DNA from: an uncultured Ideonella sp.
Lineage (GTDB): Bacteria > Pseudomonadota > Gammaproteobacteria > Burkholderiales > Burkholderiaceae
DNA: 5,258 nt
Reading direction: 5' to 3'
Assembly (NCBI GenBank): GCA_946479475.1
Contig: CAMLGG010000333.1
Span: 1-5,258 of the forward strand
Below, piece by piece: positions 1 to 5,258 of the stretch (its first letter is position 1; each line of letters opens with the position of its first letter). A program made the translations under genes and the position numbers. The notes under the pieces were generated by a model that saw only the letters and a list, made by a program, of their open reading frames with translations, was not told where the DNA came from and did not search any database.

Positions 1-1764
1 GCGGCCGCGCCTGCGGCCGAACCGCCCCGCCCGCGCCGAGGCGGCAGCCGCGCGGCCGCCGCGGCGAGCGAGTCCCCCGCGCCAGCGGAAGCCGAACTGG
101 CGCCGGCGGCTGTCGAAGAGCCCCCCGTCGAGCCGGGACCGTCCGTGGAGGCGCCCGCAGGGCCGGCCGCGGACGAGCCAGCCTCCGAGGAAGCCGTGGC
201 TCCGGTCGAGCCGCCCGCGCCGCCGCTGCCGGACAACAGCAGCCTGGTCCTGGAGGACGGCCTGCAGCGCCGCCTGCGCTGGCAGGCCGGCTCGCTCTGC
301 CCCGACACGCTGGCCCAGGCCGTGCGCCGCTGGCAGCCGCGCGGCGAAGCCAGCCTGGCCCTGTCCCACCTCGACGAGCTGACCGAGCTGCTCGCCATCG
401 CCGCCCGCACCGGCCACCCGGTCGAGGTCGACGAGGCCGTGTGGACGCACCTCGCCCGCCTGGGCGACCTGCAGGGCCGCATCGCCCACCTCGAATCGCG
501 CCACCCCGAGGGCCTGGACCCGGCCGTGCAGCCCGAAGGCAGCCTGCTGGCCGGATGGCGCGCCTGCCAGCTCGAGGCAGCCTTCTTCGCGGCCTGCGTA
601 GGCCGCTGCGTGCTGGCCGACGAGGCCGCGCTGAGGCCCGAGGAAGAGCTGCTGCTGGCCGCCCGGCTGGTGATGCAGCACTTCGGCAGCCCTGCGCCGG
701 TGGTGCAGGCGCCCGCTGGGGCTCATGCCGCTTGGCAGGCGGCATGGGAAAGACTCTGGTCGAAAGAAGCGGAGCGGCCGGCAATCACGCTGCTCCCCGC
801 CGACGCCAGTGTGCCGTCCGGCACCGAGCTGCTGTTGCTGGACCAGCGAGGCGGCCTCGATCTTCCGCCGGTCGAGTCGCCGGTGGCGCAGGCCGCGGGC
901 TGGCTGTGGGTCCTGGCGCCGCACGACGTGCTGGACCGGCCCGAAGCGCTGTCCCTGTTCAGCGCCGTGGACCAGCTGCGCCAGGGCGGCCTCGCCCAAT
1001 GGCAGGCCGAGGGCGACGCCGGCGCGCTGGCGCCCGTGCTGCTGGCCCGCCGCTTCGCCGATGTCGCCTCGCAGTGGCCCGCCTGGGCGCCGTCGGCGCG
1101 CGAGACGGCCGCGACGGTCGGCGAGGCATCCCTGCGCGACGATCTCGCCCGCCGCCTGGAGCGCTGGCAGCGCAGCGGCTATCTCGCCGACAGCGACCAG
1201 CTCGGCCTGCGGCGCACGCTGCAATCGCTGTGGGAGGCGGCCCGCGCCGCCAACATCGCGGCCCTGCCTTCGCTGCTCGGCGAGGCGTTGGCCAGCGGCG
1301 CCGGGCGCATCGTCGTCTTCACCGAGGACGCGGCCGCGCTGCCGGCGCTGGCCAGCGCGCTGCAGGCCGACGGCCTGCCGGTGGAGGCGCTGCCGCATGC
1401 CGGTCCGCCCCGGCTGGCCGACCAGGCCCTGCGGGCCTTCCGTGAGGCGGAGGGTGCGCAGATCCTGCTCGTGACCGACGCGCCCGAAGGCGCCGAGTCG
1501 CGCATCGGCGTGCAGCTCGCCGCGCCGGTGGTCATCCACCTCGACACGCCCTGGCCTTCCGATGCGCTCGCGCGCCGCCTGCAGCGCGTGCGGCCGGGTG
1601 CCGCCCAGCGTGAAGTGCCCGTGTGGCAATTGCTGCCGGAAGGCAGCGTGATGGCCCGGCGTGCGAAAGCAGTGCCCGCCGAAGCCGCCACGCGCTTGAC
1701 GGGCCCGCTCCTGCGCGGCCCCGCGCTCGAAGCGTGGCAGGCCGAGCTGGCCGACTTGCTCTGA
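1..1764 (+). CDS. SNF2/RapA-like helicase, degenerate ATPase motifs (C-terminal part, 5' end outside window)
   Basis: The frame is open from base 1 to the TGA at 1762-1764, giving 587 residues, so the gene starts upstream of the window. Residues 1-77 are an Ala/Pro/Glu-rich linker with a basic patch near residues 10-17. From about residue 185 the order follows an SNF2 ATPase. The segment VLADEAALRPEE (204-215) sits where SNF2 proteins have LADE-x-GLGKT. LLLLDQRGG (277-285) sits where LLVVDEAH would be. WVLAPHDVL (303-311) corresponds to motif III. The second lobe has RIVVFTED (436-443), ILLVTDAPEGAE (488-499) with HLDTPW (513-518) as motif V, and LARRLQRVRPGAA (523-535) as motif VI. The Walker A Lys/Thr, the Walker B Glu and the second motif VI arginine are absent, so ATP hydrolysis is doubtful. 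The family call is from remembered motif order, not an alignment. The protein may be a non-catalytic nucleic-acid-binding factor. It is probably co-transcribed with the membrane protein gene 9 bases downstream. Confidence 0.72.
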   Translation, partial: AAAPAAEPPRPRRGGSRAAAAASESPAPAEAELAPAAVEEPPVEPGPSVEAPAGPAADEPASEEAVAPVEPPAPPLPDNSSLVLEDGLQRRLRWQAGSLCPDTLAQAVRRWQPRGEASLALSHLDELTELLAIAARTGHPVEVDEAVWTHLARLGDLQGRIAHLESRHPEGLDPAVQPEGSLLAGWRACQLEAAFFAACVGRCVLADEAALRPEEELLLAARLVMQHFGSPAPVVQAPAGAHAAWQAAWERLWSKEAERPAITLLPADASVPSGTELLLLDQRGGLDLPPVESPVAQAAGWLWVLAPHDVLDRPEALSLFSAVDQLRQGGLAQWQAEGDAGALAPVLLARRFADVASQWPAWAPSARETAATVGEASLRDDLARRLERWQRSGYLADSDQLGLRRTLQSLWEAARAANIAALPSLLGEALASGAGRIVVFTEDAAALPALASALQADGLPVEALPHAGPPRLADQALRAFREAEGAQILLVTDAPEGAESRIGVQLAAPVVIHLDTPWPSDALARRLQRVRPGAAQREVPVWQLLPEGSVMARRAKAVPAEAATRLTGPLLRGPALEAWQAELADLL

Positions 1765-1773
1765 GCGTGGCCG

Positions 1774-2304
1774 ATGCCTCGCCGCCCACGTCAGGACCCT
1801 GAGCGAGGCGTTGTCAGCCGCCTGCTGCGCGCGCTTTGGCAATGGCCGCTGGCCTTGCTGATCCTGTTCGAGGAGTGGGGCTGGGAGCCCCTGCAGCGCG
1901 GCCTGGCCTGGCTGGGCGAGAAGCTCGGCCTCACGGCGGTGGCGGCGTGGATCCAGCGCCTGCCGCCGTATGCCGCGCTGGCGCTGTTCGCCCTGCCGGC
2001 CCTCGCGTTGCTGCCGATCAAGCTGCTGGCGCTTTGGCTGATCGGCCAGGGCCGGGCCCTGCTCGGCGCCCTGGTGATCCTGGCTACCAAGGTGATAGGC
2101 ACGGCCATCGTCGCGCGGTTGTTCACGCTGACCCAGCCGGCCCTGATGCGGCTGGGCTGGTTCGCCCGCCTCTATGCCCGCTGGTCGGCATGGAAGGAAT
2201 CGCTGCTCGCCTGGGCGCGTGCCTCGGCCGCGTGGCGCGCCGCACGGGCGCTGCGCCGCCGCGTCAGGCTGCAGTGGCGGCGCTGGCGCGATTCGTTCGG
2301 CTAG
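1774..2304 (+). CDS. Conserved hypothetical membrane-associated protein, 176 aa
   Basis: This ATG frame starts 9 bases after the preceding stop, with only a weak GAG upstream, so translation may depend on coupling to the helicase-like gene. The N-terminus is basic (MPRRPRQDPERG). It is followed by a Trp-rich, partly hydrophobic stretch (about residues 17-40), then strong hydrophobic segments at about 66-90 (AALALFALPALALLPIKLLA) and 96-115. A linker with YARWSAWKE follows, and the Arg/Trp-rich C-terminus (about 150-173) could form a basic amphipathic helix on the membrane surface. The style resembles an uncharacterised proteobacterial protein family that I recall but cannot name. No catalytic motif is visible. 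Its TAG stop shares the CTAG at 2301-2304 with the stop of the convergent radical SAM gene. The call as a real gene is firm; the function is unknown. Confidence 0.8.
   Translation: MPRRPRQDPERGVVSRLLRALWQWPLALLILFEEWGWEPLQRGLAWLGEKLGLTAVAAWIQRLPPYAALALFALPALALLPIKLLALWLIGQGRALLGALVILATKVIGTAIVARLFTLTQPALMRLGWFARLYARWSAWKESLLAWARASAAWRAARALRRRVRLQWRRWRDSFG
2301..2304. other. Shared CTAG: stop codons of two convergent genes
   Basis: The palindrome CTAG gives TAG at 2302-2304 for the plus-strand membrane protein and TAG at 2303-2301 for the minus-strand radical SAM protein. The two genes therefore overlap by 4 bases tail to tail, with no room for a dedicated terminator between them. Confidence 0.9.
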
Positions 2305-3752
2305 GTCGGGACGGTCACGCGCCGTGCGGCGTGGAAGCGATCCAGCTCGGCCCGCAGCGCGTCGAGCGTCACGGCCCGCTCGTCGCGGTAGAAGAGGTTG
2401 AAGCTCTCGAAGGGGATCATCTTGCCGTCCGGCCGGGCGAAGTGGATGCAGCTCTTCTTCAGCGCCCGGATGTCCAGGCCGCGGGCGTCCATGAACTGCA
2501 CGACGAGCACGCGGAAGACGCGGCGGTAGTCCAGCTCCGCCGGCGCCGCGATCTGCGGCAGGCAGCACATCAGCTCGGAAAGGCAGCTGGCCTGCGACTC
2601 CGGCGAGTGGTTGGTCGAGAAGAGCTTGAAGACCTGGCTCTTGAGCTTGGGGTCGCGCTCGAAGACGATGGTGTTGCTGCTGGCCTCGACCAGTGTGGTG
2701 GGGTCGAGGTAGCGGGTCAGCGGCTGCAGCGTGCCGTCGTCGCCGCGCAGCGCGTAGGCCATGGCCAGCGTGTCGGGGTTGCAGGGCACCGGCACAACGT
2801 CCTCGGCCGTGAAGAGTCCCGACTGCTCGACGATGCGGCGGCGGACTTCGCTCACCGTCAGGCGGTGCCTCGTTGCGTCGTAGGCCTCGTTGCGGCCGGC
2901 GTCCTGCACCGGCTGCAGCGTCACGCCGCGCACGCAGGGCTGCGAGGCGGCGAAGCGGATCACCTCGCCGATCTCCTCGTCGTTGACGCCGCGCTTGACC
3001 GTCATCACCAGCGTGGTCGACACGTTCAATGCGTTGAGCCGCTCCAGCGCCTGTTCACGGATGCGGCGCAGGTCGGCACCGCGCAGGTCCATCAACGGCT
3101 CGCGCCGGAGCGAATCGAACTGCAGGTAGACCTCGAAGCCCGGCGCATAGGCGGCCAGTCGCTCGGCAAAACCCGGCTCCTGCGCGATGCGGATGCCGTT
3201 GGTGTTGAGCATCAGATGGCGGATGGGCCGGGCCTTGGCGGCATCGAGGATCTCGAACAGCTGCGGGTGCAGCGTGGGCTCGCCGCCGGAGACCTGCACC
3301 ACGTCCGCCTGGCCCTCGCTGGCGACCACCGCGTCCAGCATGGCGATCACCTCCTCGAACGAACGGTGGGTGAGCCGCTCGGGGCCGGAGGCGGCGTAGC
3401 AGGTGGGGCAGCGCAGGTTGCAGTGGTCGGTGATCTCGACGATGGCCAGGCAGCTGTGCTGCATGTGGTCAGGGCACAGGCCGCAGTCGTAGGGGCAGCC
3501 GTGGCGCATGTCGGTGGCGAAGCGCTGCGGCATCTCCGGCGGCTTGACGTAGACCTCGCGGCACAGGCGGTAGTAGGCGGCGTCGTCGCTCACCAGCACG
3601 CGCTCGGTGCCGTGCGCCGGGCACCACTTGTCCATGTAGACCCGCTCCTCCTTGAACACGATCTTGGCTTCGACCTGCCGCAGGCAGGTGGTGCAGACCG
3701 ACTGGGTGGTGTCGTAGAAAAGGTAGGGGCGGGTCTTGCGGTCGGCGCTCAT
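2301..3752 (-). CDS. Radical SAM protein resembling tetraether lipid synthase (Tes/MJ0619-like)
   Basis: The protein has 483 residues. The start is the ATG at 3752-3750, chosen because it overlaps the upstream TGA as ATGA and because the homologous-looking sequence begins there; there is no clear Shine-Dalgarno. Domains in order: an N-terminal rubredoxin- or ribbon-like metal site, CTTC (Cys20, Cys23) with CPAHG (Cys44, His47), and possibly Cys64; an auxiliary cluster motif GCPYDCGLC (Cys86, Cys90, Cys93) and Cys101; the radical SAM motif CNLRCPTC (Cys111, Cys115, Cys118); SAM-binding SGGEPT (155-160); a barrel strand LMLNTNG (180-186); late cysteines 324, 390, 396, 397 and 435; and a C-terminal block around SCIHFARPDGKMIPFESFN (434-452) ending in LFYRD. 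The combination CxxC/CPxHG, GCPxDCGLCP, CNLRCPxC and the PDG-IPF-NLFYR ending is what I recall for the archaeal enzyme that couples lipid chains by a sp3-sp3 C-C bond, and for its bacterial homologues. Radical SAM membership is certain; the lipid substrate is inferred from family and operon context. It is the last gene of the operon. Confidence 0.9.
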   Translation of the reverse strand: MSADRKTRPYLFYDTTQSVCTTCLRQVEAKIVFKEERVYMDKWCPAHGTERVLVSDDAAYYRLCREVYVKPPEMPQRFATDMRHGCPYDCGLCPDHMQHSCLAIVEITDHCNLRCPTCYAASGPERLTHRSFEEVIAMLDAVVASEGQADVVQVSGGEPTLHPQLFEILDAAKARPIRHLMLNTNGIRIAQEPGFAERLAAYAPGFEVYLQFDSLRREPLMDLRGADLRRIREQALERLNALNVSTTLVMTVKRGVNDEEIGEVIRFAASQPCVRGVTLQPVQDAGRNEAYDATRHRLTVSEVRRRIVEQSGLFTAEDVVPVPCNPDTLAMAYALRGDDGTLQPLTRYLDPTTLVEASSNTIVFERDPKLKSQVFKLFSTNHSPESQASCLSELMCCLPQIAAPAELDYRRVFRVLVVQFMDARGLDIRALKKSCIHFARPDGKMIPFESFNLFYRDERAVTLDALRAELDRFHAARRVTVPT

Positions 3753-4507
3753 GCGGTTTGCACTCGGAGTGTCAGCTGCCGACCGGCACGCCAGACCAAC
3801 GGCAGGTAGGCCGCCAGCGCGACGAGGCACACCCACTGGATGCCGGACAGGCCGAAAGGGTAGGCGATGCGCACCGGCTTGAGGGCATCGCCCAGCAGGC
3901 GCCAGGCCAGGTAGGCGGCGAGGAAGAGCTTGAACTGCAGGCCCGGCACAGGTGACAGCGCAACACGGGCGCGCCACAGCAGGCCGCCCAGCCCGAGCAG
4001 GAAGGCGATCTCGTACAGCGGCGAGGGATGGCGCACCACGCCGTCGCCGAGATCCACGCCCCAGGGCAGCGTGGTGGCCACGCCATAGGTGTCGTCGTGC
4101 AGCCCGGCGAGGAAGCAGCCGATGCGGCCGACGGCAATACCGGCCACCAGTGGCATCACCAGCGCGTCTCCGGTGCTGCGGCTCTGGCGCGTCAGCCACT
4201 TCGCCAGCTCGACGCCGATCAGTCCGCCCAGCATCCCGCCGACGATGCTCTGGCCCGGCAGCACCCACTCGCCGGCCAGGAGGCGCTGCCACACGTCCGG
4301 CCGCTCGACCAGGAAGACGGCCTTGTTGCCGATGGCCGCGCCCAGGAGCAGCCCCACCACCACCGCGAAGTTGCCCGGCTGCAGCGGGCCGCCGCGACCC
4401 TGCCCGCGCAGCGCCCGGCGGTACAGCCAGGCTCCGAGCGCGATGCCGCCGTACTCGAAGGCGCCGTGCAGCGCCGCGGCCTGGGCGGCATCCAGGTCGA
4501 GCCTCAC
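3749..4507 (-). CDS. Lgt-like (prolipoprotein diacylglyceryl transferase family) membrane protein with altered signature
   Basis: The protein has 252 residues and about seven hydrophobic segments (near 16-32, 46-66, 85-103, 115-134, 163-180, 191-209 and 221-240), as in Lgt. The start is the GTG at 4507-4505, which overlaps the preceding TGA as GTGA; no Shine-Dalgarno is visible, so re-initiation is likely. Family marks: Tyr19-Gly20 matching the RWYG region of E. coli Lgt, GQSIVGGMLGG (85-95) matching GMSFHGG, VGRIGCFLAG (126-135) matching the GRIGNFING signature, and RHPSPLYE (159-166) matching HPSQLYE. Differences from E. coli Lgt: His103 becomes Val89, Asn146 becomes Cys131, Asn149 becomes Ala134 and Glu151 becomes Leu136, while the signature arginine (Arg128) remains. 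In the Lgt family these residues bind phosphatidylglycerol and transfer its diacylglyceryl group to a lipobox cysteine. Here that reaction may be lost or changed, so it is probably not the housekeeping lgt. It overlaps the radical SAM start by 4 bases, which suggests a joint job on lipids. Confidence 0.85.
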   Translation of the reverse strand: MRLDLDAAQAAALHGAFEYGGIALGAWLYRRALRGQGRGGPLQPGNFAVVVGLLLGAAIGNKAVFLVERPDVWQRLLAGEWVLPGQSIVGGMLGGLIGVELAKWLTRQSRSTGDALVMPLVAGIAVGRIGCFLAGLHDDTYGVATTLPWGVDLGDGVVRHPSPLYEIAFLLGLGGLLWRARVALSPVPGLQFKLFLAAYLAWRLLGDALKPVRIAYPFGLSGIQWVCLVALAAYLPLVWRAGRQLTLRVQTA

Positions 4508-4776
4508 GGCTTGGGCTTGTTCAGGTAGCGACGCAGCGTCCGGATGCACAGCCAGGTCAGCGCGCCGCCGATCAGCAGCGAGGGCAGGGCGATCGACAGC
4601 ATGCCGGCCTCGTAGCCGCTCGCGTCGAGGCTGCCGAGGGTGAAGGCGGCGCCGCAAAGCGTGACGCAGCCGAAGCCGCCGATCGCGAACAGCAGCAGCA
4701 ACACGACGATGAACCGGGTGAAGCCGCTCGGGGCCGATGCCTGCGCCTGCGGGCTCTCGTTCGGATCGCCGTTCAT
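4504..4776 (-). CDS. Small two-pass membrane protein of unknown function, 90 aa
   Basis: The start is the ATG at 4776-4774, supported by a GGGAGG Shine-Dalgarno 7 bases upstream and by the ATGA overlap with the acyltransferase stop. A polar, Pro/Ser/Ala-rich cytoplasm-like N-terminus (residues 1-20) leads into a long hydrophobic segment (about 22-48, containing VVLLLLFAIGG) with Cys37 and Cys41. A short polar loop (LDASGYEAG, 50-58) follows, then a second hydrophobic segment (about 59-78), and a basic tail (RTLRRYLNKPKP). I do not recognise a family. It lies inside a lipid-related operon and its stop overlaps the Lgt-like start as GTGA, so it could be an accessory subunit of one of its neighbours. 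That role is inference from position only. Confidence 0.8.
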   Translation of the reverse strand: MNGDPNESPQAQASAPSGFTRFIVVLLLLFAIGGFGCVTLCGAAFTLGSLDASGYEAGMLSIALPSLLIGGALTWLCIRTLRRYLNKPKP

Positions 4777-5258
4777 GCGGCCGCCTCCCGGTTCTCGACC
4801 AGCACGCGCTCGCCGTGGGCGACGAGCAGCCCGTGCACCGCATCACGCAGGCCCTCCGGCGTCACGCGATGGGGCGCGACCGGAGGCGCCGCGACCACGC
4901 TGACCCGGCTGAAGAGCCCGCGCCGGAAGGGCTTGACCATCGCCCGCCCGCCCTCGGCCCGCGAGAAGAACGAGCCCCACAGGTTGACCAGCGCCACCGG
5001 CACCACCGGCACCGGCCGCCGCTCCAGGATCTTCATCACGCCGCCCTTGAAGGGTTGCAGCCGGCCGTCGGAGGTGATGCCGCCTTCCGGGAAGATGCCC
5101 AGCAGGTCGCCCTCGGCCAGCACCGCATCCGCCGCGGCGAAGGCCGCCTCGTAGGCCGCCGGATCCTCGCCGCGCGGCGCGATCGGGATGGCCTTGGCCA
5201 GCCTGAACAGCCAGCCCAGCACCGGCACCTTGAAGATGCGGTGGTCCATCACGAAGCG
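4773..5258 (-). CDS. PlsC-type 1-acylglycerol-3-phosphate acyltransferase domain (C-terminal part, 5' end outside window)
   Basis: The frame is open at the right edge, so the 161 visible residues are the C-terminus; a GTG at 5252 is not a credible start because the family sequence continues upstream. Visible family marks: DHRIFKVPVLGWLFRLAKAI (5-24) followed by PIAPRG (25-30), the region of acyltransferase motif II; IFPEGGITSDG (55-65), motif III, which binds the glycerol phosphate; and VPVVPVALVNLWGSFFSR (83-100), motif IV. The catalytic HxxxxD motif I would lie upstream and cannot be seen. PlsC-family enzymes acylate lysophosphatidic acid or related lysolipids at the inner membrane. The VMDHRIFK and WGSFFSR style is what I associate with PlsC domains fused behind an MFS transporter (LplT-Aas-like proteins), so the full gene may be such a fusion. 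That is recollection and depends on the missing part. It is the first visible gene of the four-gene minus-strand operon. Confidence 0.88.
   Translation of the reverse strand, partial: RFVMDHRIFKVPVLGWLFRLAKAIPIAPRGEDPAAYEAAFAAADAVLAEGDLLGIFPEGGITSDGRLQPFKGGVMKILERRPVPVVPVALVNLWGSFFSRAEGGRAMVKPFRRGLFSRVSVVAAPPVAPHRVTPEGLRDAVHGLLVAHGERVLVENREAAA
4784..4789 (-). promoter_or_regulatory. Ribosome binding site (GGGAGG) for the 90-aa membrane protein
   Basis: Read on the minus strand, GGGAGG ends 7 bases before the ATG at 4776. It is the only strong Shine-Dalgarno seen at an internal start of this operon, and it decides the start of the 90-residue gene. The Lgt-like and radical SAM starts have none and seem to rely on stop/start overlap. 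Confidence 0.7.

Larger units (their letters stand above)
2301..5258 (-). other. Four-gene, translationally coupled lipid-related operon (runs off right edge)
   Basis: The junctions are ATGA at 4776-4773, GTGA at 4507-4504 and ATGA at 3752-3749, each a 4-base overlap of start and stop. The order is acyltransferase domain, two-pass membrane protein, Lgt-like protein, Tes-like radical SAM enzyme. No internal promoter is apparent. Upstream members and the promoter lie beyond the window. Confidence 0.85.

Noticed and set aside
145..147. GTG as the start of the helicase-like protein
   Set aside because: The frame is open back to base 1, and this GTG falls inside an Ala/Pro/Glu-rich linker that continues upstream. 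No ribosome binding site precedes it.
1179..1691. A 170-codon minus-strand frame inside the helicase-like gene
   Set aside because: It is Ala/Ser/Arg-rich with no motif, while the plus-strand frame shows helicase-like blocks across the same stretch.
2316..2333. Inverted repeat CACGC...GCGTG near the convergent stops as a terminator
   Set aside because: The stem is only 5 base pairs, has no T-tract on either strand, and lies inside the coding end of the radical SAM gene; such stems are common by chance at this GC content.
1836..3809. A 657-codon open frame on the plus strand across the radical SAM gene
   Set aside because: It is antisense to a gene with unmistakable family motifs, has low-complexity Val/Ala/Gly/Arg/His-rich composition, and shows no domain. 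It is the usual shadow frame in GC-rich DNA.
3753..4292. N-terminal extension of the radical SAM frame beyond the ATG at 3752
   Set aside because: The extension is an out-of-frame reading of the Lgt-like gene; the ATGA overlap at 3752-3749 gives the natural start.
4660..4670. Possible lipobox ending at Cys37 of the 90-residue membrane protein
   Set aside because: The residues before the cysteine (GGFGC) do not fit the L-[AS]-[GA]-C pattern, and the polar 20-residue N-terminus is unlike a lipoprotein signal peptide.
4508..4846. N-terminal extension of the Lgt-like frame beyond the GTG at 4507
   Set aside because: The added residues are Arg-rich, overlap the 90-residue membrane protein in another frame and match no Lgt sequence.
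3952..5154. A 400-codon open frame on the plus strand over the Lgt-like and acyltransferase genes
   Set aside because: Its Arg/Ala/Pro-rich translation has no motif and it lies antisense to three coupled, recognisable genes.

Overview
The window is very GC-rich (strong G/C bias at third codon positions) and completely packed with genes, with no intergenic space longer than about 10 bases. The codon use and the recognisable families suggest a high-GC proteobacterium, most likely a betaproteobacterium of the Burkholderiales. This is inferred from sequence style only; the window holds no rRNA or other phylogenetic marker.

Plus strand, left part (1-2304): two genes in the same direction, 9 bases apart. 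The first runs in from the left edge. It is the C-terminal 587 residues of a protein laid out like an SNF2/RapA-type helicase, but its Walker A and Walker B (DEAH) motifs are replaced, so it looks like a pseudo-ATPase. The second is a 176-residue membrane-associated protein of unknown function with a very basic C-terminus.

Minus strand, right part (5258 down to 2301): four genes joined by three 4-base start/stop overlaps (ATGA, GTGA, ATGA), which is a strongly coupled operon. In transcription order they are: a PlsC-type glycerolipid acyltransferase domain (its N-terminal part lies off the right edge, possibly an MFS-transporter fusion); a 90-residue protein with two membrane segments; an Lgt-like multipass membrane protein with several Lgt catalytic positions replaced; and a 483-residue, cysteine-rich radical SAM enzyme resembling the archaeal tetraether lipid synthase (Tes, MJ0619-like) family. 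Together they suggest a membrane-lipid modification pathway: acyl transfer to a glycerolipid, a membrane protein of Lgt fold that may bind a phospholipid, and a radical enzyme that could functionalise or join unactivated lipid chains. The lipid product is not known from sequence.

The two gene sets converge and meet at 2301-2304, where one CTAG palindrome supplies the TAG stop codon of both strands. I see no RNA genes, mobile elements, CRISPR arrays, attachment sites or convincing terminators. The promoters of both operons lie outside the window.
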